A DNA stretch of 8,654 nt from Marvinbryantia sp964455335 (GTDB lineage Bacteria; Bacillota; Clostridia; Lachnospirales; Lachnospiraceae), in NCBI GenBank assembly GCA_964455335.1, contig CAYVVW010000091.1, forward strand, positions 1 to 8,654. The letters are read 5' to 3'. Positions 1-5,833 of the stretch are shown here, one piece after another (position 1 is the stretch's first letter; each line of letters begins with the position of its first letter). The translations under genes were made by a program, and so were the position numbers. The notes beneath the pieces were generated by a model that saw only the letters and a list, made by a program, of their open reading frames with translations, did no database searches and had not been told where the DNA came from.

Positions 1-1
1 C

Positions 2-1186
2 CAGATTGTCATCGATTTCTTCCACTGGACTGTGCAGGGAGACTGGAAATTTGACAAGACCTACTGGCCGGATCCCAAGGCGATGGTGGACGAGCTGCAC
101 AAGATGGGCATCCGCGTCATTGTGTCCGTCTGGCCGTCGGTGGATCGCAAAAGTGAGAATTTTGCGCCGATGATGGAGCGCGGGCTTTTGATCAAAACCG
201 AGCGCGGCGCGGAGCAGACCTATGACTACCAGGGAGACTGCGTGGAGATCGACCCATTCAATCCAGAAACGCGCAAATACGTCTGGGAAGTGTGCAAAAA
301 GAATTATTATGATTTCGGGATCGACGCATTTTGGCTGGATAATTCCGAGCCGGACTATGGCGTGTACGATTTTGAAAATTACCGCTATTACGATGGGCCG
401 GCGCTTGCCATCAGCAACCTTTACCCGCAGATGTACAGCCGCGTGTTTTACGACGAAATGAAAAAGACGGGCAAGCCCGTGGTGAACCTTTTGCGTTGCG
501 CGTGGGCGGGTTCCCAAAAATATGGCAACGTGGTGTGGTCAGGCGATGTGCCGAGCACGTTTGAGGCATTTGCGGATCAGATACAGTGCGGGCTGAACAT
601 GGGCCTCGCGGGCATCCCATGGTGGACGACGGATGTCGGCGGCTTTATGACGGACGACGTAAACGATCCCGATTTTCGCCAGCTCTTGATCCGCTGGTAT
701 CAGTTTGCCGTCTATTCCGCAGTCCTGCGCATGCATGGAGACAGGGGGCCGTACAACATTCCGGCGCTCGATGACCGCGACTGGGGCGGCGGCTATTTGC
801 ACACCGGACAGCCAAACGAGCTGTGGAGCTATGGCGAGGAAAATTACCGGATTATGCGGCATTACTATGACGTGCGCATTTCCATGCACGACTACATCAA
901 ACAGCTGTACGAGGAGGCGCACACCAACGGCTCGCCTCTCATGCGCACGATGTTTTACGAGTTCCCTGACGACGCGAAATGCTGGGAGCTTTCCGACCAA
1001 TATATGTTTGGCGATCGCTACCTGGTCGCGCCCATTTTGCGCTTAAACGAATTTTCCCGCGCGGTCTATTTGCCGGAAGGAACGTGGAAACTCACGTCCA
1101 CAGGGGAAACCTTTGCGGGAAAACAGACGGTTTGGGCAGATGCGCCGATCGCGTATATGCCGGTATTTGAAAAGGTCGGGCAGTGA
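2..1186 (+). CDS. Glycoside hydrolase family 31 alpha-glycosidase (alpha-xylosidase/alpha-glucosidase type), 5'-truncated by the window
   Basis: The frame is open from base 2, so the N-terminal part lies outside the window; the GTG at 32 is internal. The fragment covers the second half of the (beta/alpha)8 barrel and the start of the C-terminal beta domains. Counting the codon at 32 as residue 1, the GH31 nucleophile motif FWLDNSEPD is at 100-108, with D103 the predicted nucleophile. The acid/base motif VWSGDVPSTFEAF is at 168-180, with D172 the predicted proton donor, followed by GLAGIPWWTTDVGGF, a typical GH31 substrate-pocket segment. These enzymes remove terminal alpha-linked xylose, glucose or galactose with retention of configuration. 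The exact substrate cannot be fixed from this part. No signal peptide can be judged. The last five codons and the stop form the first part of a 42-bp tandem repeat. GH27 and a sugar permease further right suggest a shared glycan-use role. Family call is firm, substrate is not. Confidence 0.93.
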   Translation, partial: QIVIDFFHWTVQGDWKFDKTYWPDPKAMVDELHKMGIRVIVSVWPSVDRKSENFAPMMERGLLIKTERGAEQTYDYQGDCVEIDPFNPETRKYVWEVCKKNYYDFGIDAFWLDNSEPDYGVYDFENYRYYDGPALAISNLYPQMYSRVFYDEMKKTGKPVVNLLRCAWAGSQKYGNVVWSGDVPSTFEAFADQIQCGLNMGLAGIPWWTTDVGGFMTDDVNDPDFRQLLIRWYQFAVYSAVLRMHGDRGPYNIPALDDRDWGGGYLHTGQPNELWSYGEENYRIMRHYYDVRISMHDYIKQLYEEAHTNGSPLMRTMFYEFPDDAKCWELSDQYMFGDRYLVAPILRLNEFSRAVYLPEGTWKLTSTGETFAGKQTVWADAPIAYMPVFEKVGQ

Positions 1187-1378
1187 GCCGCTTTGAAAGC
1201 TTTGGAAAGTGAAAAGGTCGGTCAGTGAGCTGCTTTGGAAGTTTTGGAAAGTGAAAAGGTCGGGCAGTGAGCTGCTTTGAAGGTTTTGGAAAGTGAAAAG
1301 GTCGGGCAGTGAGCCGCTTTGAAAGCTTTGGAAAGTGAAAAGGTCGGGCAGTGAGCTGCTTTGAAAGTTTTGGAAAGT
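1169..1378 (+). repeat. Tandem repeat, five units of exactly 42 bp, starting inside the GH31 stop region
   Basis: Units are 1169-1210, 1211-1252, 1253-1294, 1295-1336 and 1337-1378, with no indels. Units 1 and 4 are identical. Unit 5 differs from unit 1 at two positions, unit 3 at three, and unit 2 at a few more. Each begins GAAAAGGTCGG and ends TTTGGAAAGT. Unit 1 starts on a codon boundary of GH31 and carries its last five codons (E-K-V-G-Q) plus TGA, so each further unit is a copy of the gene end plus about 24 bp of 3' flank. All three plus frames have a stop in each unit, while the minus strand is open throughout, giving a repetitive 14-residue pattern that is probably not a protein. The array fills the GH31-rsmF gap; no promoter or rho-independent terminator was seen in it. 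Confidence 0.97.
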
Positions 1379-1416
1379 CCGACGGAAGGTTGTGGGCGAA
1401 GTGTGCGATATGCGCG

Positions 1417-1423
1417 AAAGGAG
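1417..1423 (+). promoter_or_regulatory. Ribosome binding site that fixes the rsmF start
   Basis: AAAGGAG at 1417-1423 lies seven bases before the ATG at 1431. The same frame is open back to 1392 and has an earlier ATG at 1410, but these upstream starts lack a comparable Shine-Dalgarno sequence, and RsmF proteins usually begin close to the L-P-x-x-F-L segment seen just after 1431. Confidence 0.85.
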
Positions 1424-1430
1424 TGTCGGG

Positions 1431-3377
1431 ATGGCACAGCTTCCAGCTGCATTTTTGGAAAAAATGAAAGGGCTGCTCGGCGAGGAGTATGATGCATTTC
1501 TCGCAACTTACGGGCAGCCCCGTAAATTTGGACTGCGCGTAAATACCCTAAAAATTACGCCTGACGCGTTTGCGCAGATTGCCCCATTTCATTTGGAGAA
1601 AATTCCTTGGGTGGAAAATGGATTTTTCTATGAGGAAGGGGATTGCCCGGCGAGGCACCCCTTTTATTTTGCGGGATTGTATTATTTGCAAGAGCCGAGT
1701 GCCATGACTCCCGCTGCCGTTTTGCCGGTGCGCCCCGGGGATCGCGTGCTTGATTTGTGCGCCGCCCCAGGTGGGAAGGCGACGGAACTCGGCGCAAAAT
1801 TGTGCGGGCAAGGGGTCTTGGTGGCGAACGACCGGAGCGTGTCGCGCGCGAAGGCCTTGCTGAAAAATATCGAGGTATTTGGCATCCGAAATGCGTTCGT
1901 GACGTGCGAGACACCCGCGCGTCTGGCCGAACGCTTTCCGCATTTTTTCGATAAAATCCTCGTGGACGCGCCATGCTCCGGGGAGGGGATGTTTCGCAAA
2001 GACCCCTCTGCGGCAAGGGCATGGAGCGCGCAAAAACCGCAAAAATGCGCATTTTTGCAAAGGGAGATCGTGCATTATGCCGCGCAAATGCTGGCGCCAG
2101 GTGGGATGCTTTTGTACTCCACATGCACCTTTTCCCCGGAAGAAAACGAACAGGTCATCGCCTGGCTGCTTGCGGAGCGGGAGGATCTGGAACTTGTGGA
2201 CATCCCATGGCACGCGGGATTTTCCCATGGGATACCACAGGATATGGAGGAGGTGCGCGAAGCCGATGAGGGTTCTTCGGGGGCGCGTACAATACACACA
2301 ACTTCAGATGCGGAACAAAGACAGAATACGTGCGCGGTATCGGATGCGGAAAAGAAACGAGGTGCGCGCGCAGGTTCGGATGGCAACGTGATTTTGGGAG
2401 AAATTGCGAGAGGGGAAATTCAGACGAAAAAGGAATTTCCACCGAAAAGGGAGTGCGCGCGGGCAGAAACTGGCACAAAGGAGCGATGCACGGACATCAG
2501 GAAATGCGTGCGTATTTTCCCGCATCGGATGGCGGGGGAAGGACATTTTCTTGCCTTATTGCGAAAAATCGGGGAAGGCACGCAGGGAGTGGACACGCAT
2601 TTCTTATTGCGAAAAAGCGGGGAAAGCACGCAGGGAATGGACACGCATTTCTTGTTGCGAAAAGGAGGGGAAGGCACGCAGGGAGTGGACACGCATTTCT
2701 TATTGCGGAAAAGCGGAGAAAACACACGTGGATCGGATACACACGTTGAAACGGCCGGGTCGCCCAGAGAAAAGGAGATTTTGAGGAGATTTTTGGCAAG
2801 CACATCCCTGCAAATCGAGGAAAAGCGTCTGGAAATCCGCAAGGGTCAAGCCTATGTCATACCGGAATCCCTGGATGTCAAAAGCGGCGTCCATTTCCTG
2901 AGAAACGGTCTGTACCTGGGCGAAATCAAAAAAGACCGCTTCGAGCCAAGCCAGGCCCTCGCAATGGCAATGCCCCCGAATCCCCCTGCATCCATCAACC
3001 TCGACTGGCATGACGCGCGCGTGACAGCTTACCTAAGGGGAGAAGGCATCCCCATTCGTGAGGGGGATAGCCAAACAGCGGAGAAACCACAAAATGCAGA
3101 TGCAAATGCATTTCAAAAGACCGAGGAACTGCAAAATGCAAATGCGTTTCAAAAGACCGAGGAACTAAAAAATGTAAAAAAGTTCCAAATGATCGAAGCG
3201 AAAAGAGAGACCGAAACAGCAAAAGATGGGAAAATGGACATCGCCATGAAAGATGGGAATGACAAAAAGCAGAACGCCTGGCGACTGGTTTCGGTAAACG
3301 GATACCCCCTGGGGTGGGGAAAGCAATTGGGCGACACATTGAAAAACAAGTACCATGCCGGATGGAGAAGCCGGTAA
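1431..3377 (+). CDS. rsmF: RsmF-type rRNA (cytosine-5-)-methyltransferase (NOL1/NOP2/sun family) with repeat-expanded linkers
   Basis: 648 residues. Family members transfer methyl from S-adenosylmethionine to C5 of cytosine in 16S rRNA. Numbering from ATG 1431, an N-terminal RNA-binding part with FGLRVNTLK is near 33-41, SAM motif I VLDLCAAPGGKAT at 106-118, motif IV VDAPCSGEGMFRKDP with Cys182 (release cysteine) and motif VI YSTCTFSPEEN with Cys232 (nucleophile). The PHRMAGEGHF motif is at 364-373. The RsmF C-terminal PUA-like region includes KKDRFEPSQALA and ends GYPLGWGKQ...LKNKY. All core motifs are intact, so the gene should be functional. Typical Firmicute homologues are roughly 450 residues. 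The extra ~200 lie in three places: about 272-358, 376-450 and 545-615, just the linkers between conserved blocks, and each contains in-frame repeats. It converges on the small R-M gene with a 20-bp gap. It could equally be called RsmB/NOP family; its exact rRNA target position is inferred. Confidence 0.93.
   Translation: MAQLPAAFLEKMKGLLGEEYDAFLATYGQPRKFGLRVNTLKITPDAFAQIAPFHLEKIPWVENGFFYEEGDCPARHPFYFAGLYYLQEPSAMTPAAVLPVRPGDRVLDLCAAPGGKATELGAKLCGQGVLVANDRSVSRAKALLKNIEVFGIRNAFVTCETPARLAERFPHFFDKILVDAPCSGEGMFRKDPSAARAWSAQKPQKCAFLQREIVHYAAQMLAPGGMLLYSTCTFSPEENEQVIAWLLAEREDLELVDIPWHAGFSHGIPQDMEEVREADEGSSGARTIHTTSDAEQRQNTCAVSDAEKKRGARAGSDGNVILGEIARGEIQTKKEFPPKRECARAETGTKERCTDIRKCVRIFPHRMAGEGHFLALLRKIGEGTQGVDTHFLLRKSGESTQGMDTHFLLRKGGEGTQGVDTHFLLRKSGENTRGSDTHVETAGSPREKEILRRFLASTSLQIEEKRLEIRKGQAYVIPESLDVKSGVHFLRNGLYLGEIKKDRFEPSQALAMAMPPNPPASINLDWHDARVTAYLRGEGIPIREGDSQTAEKPQNADANAFQKTEELQNANAFQKTEELKNVKKFQMIEAKRETETAKDGKMDIAMKDGNDKKQNAWRLVSVNGYPLGWGKQLGDTLKNKYHAGWRSR
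2304..2387 (+). repeat. Degenerate 36-bp coding repeat in rsmF linker 1
   Basis: Two 12-residue units beginning S-D-A-E are encoded at 2304-2339 and 2340-2375, and a third start (S-D-G-N) follows at 2376. Only the first four codons are well conserved, so this is an old or weak repeat. It lies in the insertion between the catalytic domain and the PHRMAGEGHF motif. Confidence 0.55.
2556..2747 (+). repeat. Four 48-bp in-frame coding repeats in rsmF linker 2
   Basis: Units at 2556-2603, 2604-2651, 2652-2699 and 2700-2747 encode LLRKxGExTQGxDTHF. Units 1-3 are nearly identical in DNA; unit 4 has diverged (N-T-R-G-S in its middle). The first residues of unit 1 (LLRKIGEG) continue the conserved family segment GEGHFLALLRK, so the array appears to have grown out of the genuine domain edge by tandem duplication rather than insertion of foreign DNA. 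Because 48 is a multiple of three and the unit is stop-poor, other frames across this region are also open. Confidence 0.95.
3090..3203 (+). repeat. 12-residue coding repeats in rsmF linker 3
   Basis: 3090-3131 (42 bp, one extra two-codon step), 3132-3167 (36 bp) and a diverged 3168-3203 encode Q-N-A-N-A-F-Q-K-T-E-E-L-like units. Just downstream a second small duplication is visible: AAAGATGGGAA at 3222-3232 and again at 3249-3259, 27 bp apart and in frame. The array lies between YLRGEGI and the terminal GYPLGWGK motif and is predicted to be a Lys/Glu/Asn/Gln-rich disordered or helical linker. Confidence 0.88.
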
Positions 3378-3397
3378 GGCACACGCAAACGGAAATG

Positions 3398-3673
3398 TTA
3401 GGGCAGTGTGCTTGTTGCTGCTTCTTTTGCAATGAGAAGTTGTTCCGCATATGCGCCATAGAGTTTTACTGCTTTTCGTATTTGCGAGCGCACGGAAACG
3501 GATAACAGCGCAAACTGCTTTTCCCTTTCTAGGTAAAACAGGTAGGTTTCTTTTTCGTCCCAGGAGAGGATGCGATCTGCTCGCTTGACCCGTGAGATGG
3601 TATCGCCGATTACTGCTTCGCTATATTCCGTGTTCTCTCTCAGCCATTGATAAAAACCATTTGTCTGTACCAT
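3398..3673 (-). CDS. Small uncharacterised protein in the methyltransferase operon (91 residues)
   Basis: I do not recognise a named family. The ATG at 3673-3671 has GGAGG at 3687-3683, nine bases upstream, and that ribosome site overlaps the last codons and stop region of the methyltransferase. The stop of the upstream gene (3680-3678) is only four bases from this start, so translation is probably coupled. The frame extends upstream to 3724 but without a better site. The protein is soluble, predicted helical and charged, without membrane segments or cysteines. The middle stretch S-R-V-K-R-A-D-R-I-L and the later R-S-Q-I-R-K-A-V-K-L-Y-G-A-Y recall the helical N-terminal (SAM-like, core-binding) domain of tyrosine recombinases, though no catalytic domain follows. 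It has no obvious helix-turn-helix of a C (controller) protein. An accessory or regulatory role in the R-M system is inferred from position only. Confidence 0.8.
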   Translation of the reverse strand: MVQTNGFYQWLRENTEYSEAVIGDTISRVKRADRILSWDEKETYLFYLEREKQFALLSVSVRSQIRKAVKLYGAYAEQLLIAKEAATSTLP

Positions 3674-3677
3674 GACA

Positions 3678-4568
3678 TCATTCCTCCAATACGATTTTGA
3701 CTGTCTCCGCGATGAATTTTGCAAGTTTTACGGGCACGGCGTTGCCAATCATCTGTTCTACATCGGTTTTGCCCCCGACCCATTTGTAATCCTTGGGAAA
3801 CGTCTGGATTTGCGCGCGTTCCGCCGTTGTTAAAACGTGCAATTCCTCCGTGACAGGGCAGGCATCGTTTTTGTGGCCGGGGTATCCCTTTGGGACTGGG
3901 CGGTTGACCCCGCGCATTGTGGGTGCAGGCTCATCGATAGAAAAGACCGCGCGCCTGCTGTAATTGCGGGGATGCCGGTAATAATAGGTAAAACCCAATG
4001 CATCACCAAAATAATCTCTCAATGTCATCGGTTTGCTTGCCAGCCGTTTTTGGAAAATGTCATATGCGAACCCATCCGTTTTTCCTTGCATTCCAAAGCA
4101 AATAAACCGTTTTCTTTTCTGCGGCGTGCCACACAAGCTCGCGTCTAACACCATCTCTGTCAGCCCATAGCCTGCGGAATGAAAGATTTCCCTCGCATGT
4201 GCATAGGCAAGGCTGTTTTTTGCCCGATCCACGTTTTCCATGACGAAACAAAGCGGGTGCAGACCCGCAACGATTTCTGCGAAACTTCCCGTCAACTCAG
4301 CCCTTGCGTTTTCCAAGCGTTTTCCCGCATGAGAAAAATCCTGGCAAGGCGGTCCCCCGATCACCATATCTGGAGAAAAGTTCTCGATCTCGCGTATGGC
4401 GGTATCTGTGTCGGACAAATCCAGAGAGAAAACCGGATGGGAGAAATTCTCCTTATAACATGCCAATGCGCGATCCCACCATTCAAATGCGGCAACCAAT
4501 TCAAATCCTGCCATTTCAAACCCAAGCGATAAGCCCCCGCATCCCGCAAATAAATCCACGACTTTCAT
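3678..4568 (-). CDS. DNA (cytosine-5-)-methyltransferase, Type II R-M modification enzyme, HindV-like
   Basis: 296 residues, short for the family (usually 300-420). Start ATG at 4568-4566 gives M-K-V-V-D-L-F-A-G-C-G-G, the usual beginning of such enzymes, with an AAAGGAAAG Shine-Dalgarno region upstream; the frame is open to 4745 but that extension crosses the promoter. Motif I DLFAGCGGLSLGF is at 5-17. Motif IV GGPPCQDFS at 71-79 has the catalytic Cys75. Motif VI is ENV at 111-113, motif VIII QKRKRF at 150-155 and motif X GNAVPVKLAKFI at 275-286. The target-recognition region is compact (about 180-255) and contains PAPTMRGVNRPVPKGY. It transfers methyl from SAM to C5 of cytosine in the recognition site, protecting host DNA from the divergent endonuclease. 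Assignment to the HindV (GRCGYC) group comes from the partner's family and small size, and is not proven. It is the first gene of a two-gene minus-strand operon. Confidence 0.95.
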   Translation of the reverse strand: MKVVDLFAGCGGLSLGFEMAGFELVAAFEWWDRALACYKENFSHPVFSLDLSDTDTAIREIENFSPDMVIGGPPCQDFSHAGKRLENARAELTGSFAEIVAGLHPLCFVMENVDRAKNSLAYAHAREIFHSAGYGLTEMVLDASLCGTPQKRKRFICFGMQGKTDGFAYDIFQKRLASKPMTLRDYFGDALGFTYYYRHPRNYSRRAVFSIDEPAPTMRGVNRPVPKGYPGHKNDACPVTEELHVLTTAERAQIQTFPKDYKWVGGKTDVEQMIGNAVPVKLAKFIAETVKIVLEE

Positions 4569-4609
4569 AATTATTCGCTTTCCTTTCTGGGTATTCTGTG
4601 CTATGATGC

Positions 4610-4639
4610 TTGCAGTTACTTTTCCCATTATAGTATTCT
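4610..4639 (+). promoter_or_regulatory. Possible endonuclease promoter, face-to-face with the methyltransferase promoter
   Basis: TTGCAG (4610-4615), an 18-base spacer and TATTCT (4634-4639) form a moderate match on the plus strand. It would place the start near 4646, just ahead of the inverted repeat. It overlaps the methyltransferase -10 region, which would make the two promoters mutually exclusive. The match is weaker than that of the methyltransferase promoter, and other starts are possible. Confidence 0.35.
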
Positions 4640-4655
4640 TTTTTGCTGACGTCAA
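4627..4655 (-). promoter_or_regulatory. Methyltransferase promoter
   Basis: On the minus strand, TTGACG (4655-4650) and a perfect TATAAT (4632-4627) are separated by exactly 17 bases. Transcription would start near 4620, giving a leader of about 50 bases before the ATG at 4568. The -35 is one arm of the inverted repeat at 4650-4665, so a protein binding there would directly compete with RNA polymerase. Confidence 0.8.
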
Positions 4656-4667
4656 GTAATTGACGCC
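4648..4667. promoter_or_regulatory. Inverted repeat with two GRCGYC sites in the R-M divergent spacer (candidate operator)
   Basis: CGTCAA-GTAA-TTGACG at 4650-4665 is a perfect six-base inverted repeat with a four-base centre. The outer bases make GACGTC (4648-4653) and GACGCC (4662-4667), both of which fit GRCGYC, the known recognition sequence of HindV. The left arm is the -35 of the methyltransferase promoter. In the endonuclease transcript the same repeat could fold as a small hairpin about 20 bases before its ribosome site. Confidence 0.6.
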
Positions 4668-4683
4668 AAATTTTTTCGAGCAA

Positions 4684-4690
4684 GGGGGAG
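4684..4690 (+). promoter_or_regulatory. Ribosome binding site favouring a GTG start for the endonuclease
   Basis: GGGGGAG at 4684-4690 touches the in-frame TTG at 4691, which is too close for initiation, but is six bases from the in-frame GTG at 4697, the normal spacing. A GTG start with a short gap would also keep endonuclease synthesis modest. Confidence 0.65.
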
Positions 4691-4696
4691 TTGACG

Positions 4697-5752
4697 GTGC
4701 CGAGCGGTCTATTTGGGATTGAACACAGCAATCGTTCCGATACACAGCATTGGACGAAGAATTGTTTTAATTCATCGTTTCCCACATCACTGGCCTGTTA
4801 CATGATGGAACATGACATACCGGCTATTTATGCAAAACTGGCCATGGTGAATGGGCAATTAAAAGTTGTGTGTGAGGAATTGCCGATACAAGAATTGTTC
4901 CATTGTGGAACGAAACAGACCAATGCGCTTTATTTCGAGTTTGAGTCAAGGTTTGAACCCTATCAAAAGTTTTCTCTGGATTCCATTGATGCCATTGATT
5001 TGGTAGTCCGGGATTTAAATGGAAATTATCTTGCGCCTGTTGAAATCAAACTTACCGTGTTGCCTACCAGTGCAACGGCAAAAAAGCCGGAAAAGGAGTG
5101 GGGCTGCGAACTTGTTGTGAGAACGGCGACCACATCTTACTGCGTGTTTTCCATTTGGGATAAAATCAAGGATAAACATTCACAGGTTCGGGAAATTTTT
5201 GAAGATACCTGTAGCGACATCGGATCTTGGACAAATGATTTTGAGATGTCGCACAAAACCGAGAGCCTTCGGAGCAACTTGGACTTGTTTGAAAGGGAAT
5301 TTCTGGAATACCAGTGCCCACTTGTCATGCAGCCATTCTGGAAAACGCAAGGACAGAACCCTGTTTTGTGTGACAGGGCATTTGACATCGTGGTTTGGTC
5401 CAATTTCGCATTTTCCAGATTGTATATCGAAACGTCAAATGACAGTACCATGAGCAGACCGATGAGGGCATCCGCAAGGATGGCGAGATGCTTGTGGGAA
5501 CTGGGTAAATCAGGGAAAATTCGTGTGGAGGAAATCTATAGGCAGATGGCATTCGGTCAACAAACTGACAAAGAGGTGGCAGTCCCGGGGGATCGATGGA
5601 GAAGATATGTTACATCAGATAGGGTACTCACTCCGGCAGTTTCCAAAGATTCCCTTTTCGAGATTCTCTCATCGGATTATGTGGAAAACCTACGTCCTGA
5701 ACGCAGATTTGACCAAACCTTGTATTATACGCAGGCAACGAGAAAACCGTGA
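4697..5752 (+). CDS. Type II restriction endonuclease, HindVP family
   Basis: 351 residues from the GTG at 4697. The N-terminal pattern S-G-L-F-G-I-E-H-S-N-R followed by K-N-C-F-N-S-S-F-P-T-S-L-A-C-Y-M matches my memory of the HindVP restriction-enzyme family, whose type member cuts GRCGYC in Haemophilus. A PD-(D/E)xK-type nuclease core is visible: D101 in A-I-D-L-V-V and E116-x-K118 in P-V-E-I-K-L-T, spaced as expected for metal-dependent cleavage. No membrane segment or signal peptide is seen. It is divergent from its cognate C5 methyltransferase across a 128-bp control region. Two 60-base samples (4861-4920 and 5401-5460) have 40-42% G+C, whereas a sample from the neighbouring GH27 gene (6061-6120) has 68%, which supports acquisition by transfer. 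Restriction function is firm from context; the recognition sequence is inferred. Confidence 0.82.
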   Translation: MPSGLFGIEHSNRSDTQHWTKNCFNSSFPTSLACYMMEHDIPAIYAKLAMVNGQLKVVCEELPIQELFHCGTKQTNALYFEFESRFEPYQKFSLDSIDAIDLVVRDLNGNYLAPVEIKLTVLPTSATAKKPEKEWGCELVVRTATTSYCVFSIWDKIKDKHSQVREIFEDTCSDIGSWTNDFEMSHKTESLRSNLDLFEREFLEYQCPLVMQPFWKTQGQNPVLCDRAFDIVVWSNFAFSRLYIETSNDSTMSRPMRASARMARCLWELGKSGKIRVEEIYRQMAFGQQTDKEVAVPGDRWRRYVTSDRVLTPAVSKDSLFEILSSDYVENLRPERRFDQTLYYTQATRKP

Positions 5753-5833
5753 ATTAAAATGGGGCGATGAGCGGATTTGAGGTGTTTTGGGATTTTGTCG
5801 CAACATCATTTTATGGAAAGGTTGAGGTCTTTT

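Noticed and set aside
539..1000. 153-codon minus-strand frame inside GH31
   Set aside because: It lies entirely opposite conserved GH31 sequence; its composition reflects codon bias of the real gene.
1169..1378. CRISPR array or series of minicistrons
   Set aside because: Units are directly adjacent with no unique spacers. A short GTG-initiated frame in each unit is a repeat by-product without evidence of translation.
1222..1506. 94-codon minus-strand frame with a repeating 14-residue pattern
   Set aside because: It exists only because the 42-bp repeat is a multiple of three and lacks stops on that strand; no ribosome site, and it runs into the start of rsmF on the other strand.
1548..2297. 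249-codon minus-strand frame opposite rsmF
   Set aside because: Covers the catalytic domain of rsmF with all its motifs in the plus frame; no domain is recognisable in the minus frame.
3378..3400. Cassette boundary with target-site duplication
   Set aside because: I compared the short gaps at 3378-3397 and 5753-5833 by eye and found no convincing matching direct repeat.
4660..4683. TTGACG at 4660-4665 as a plus-strand -35 for the endonuclease
   Set aside because: At the required distance the sequence is the G-rich ribosome site, with no -10-like hexamer.
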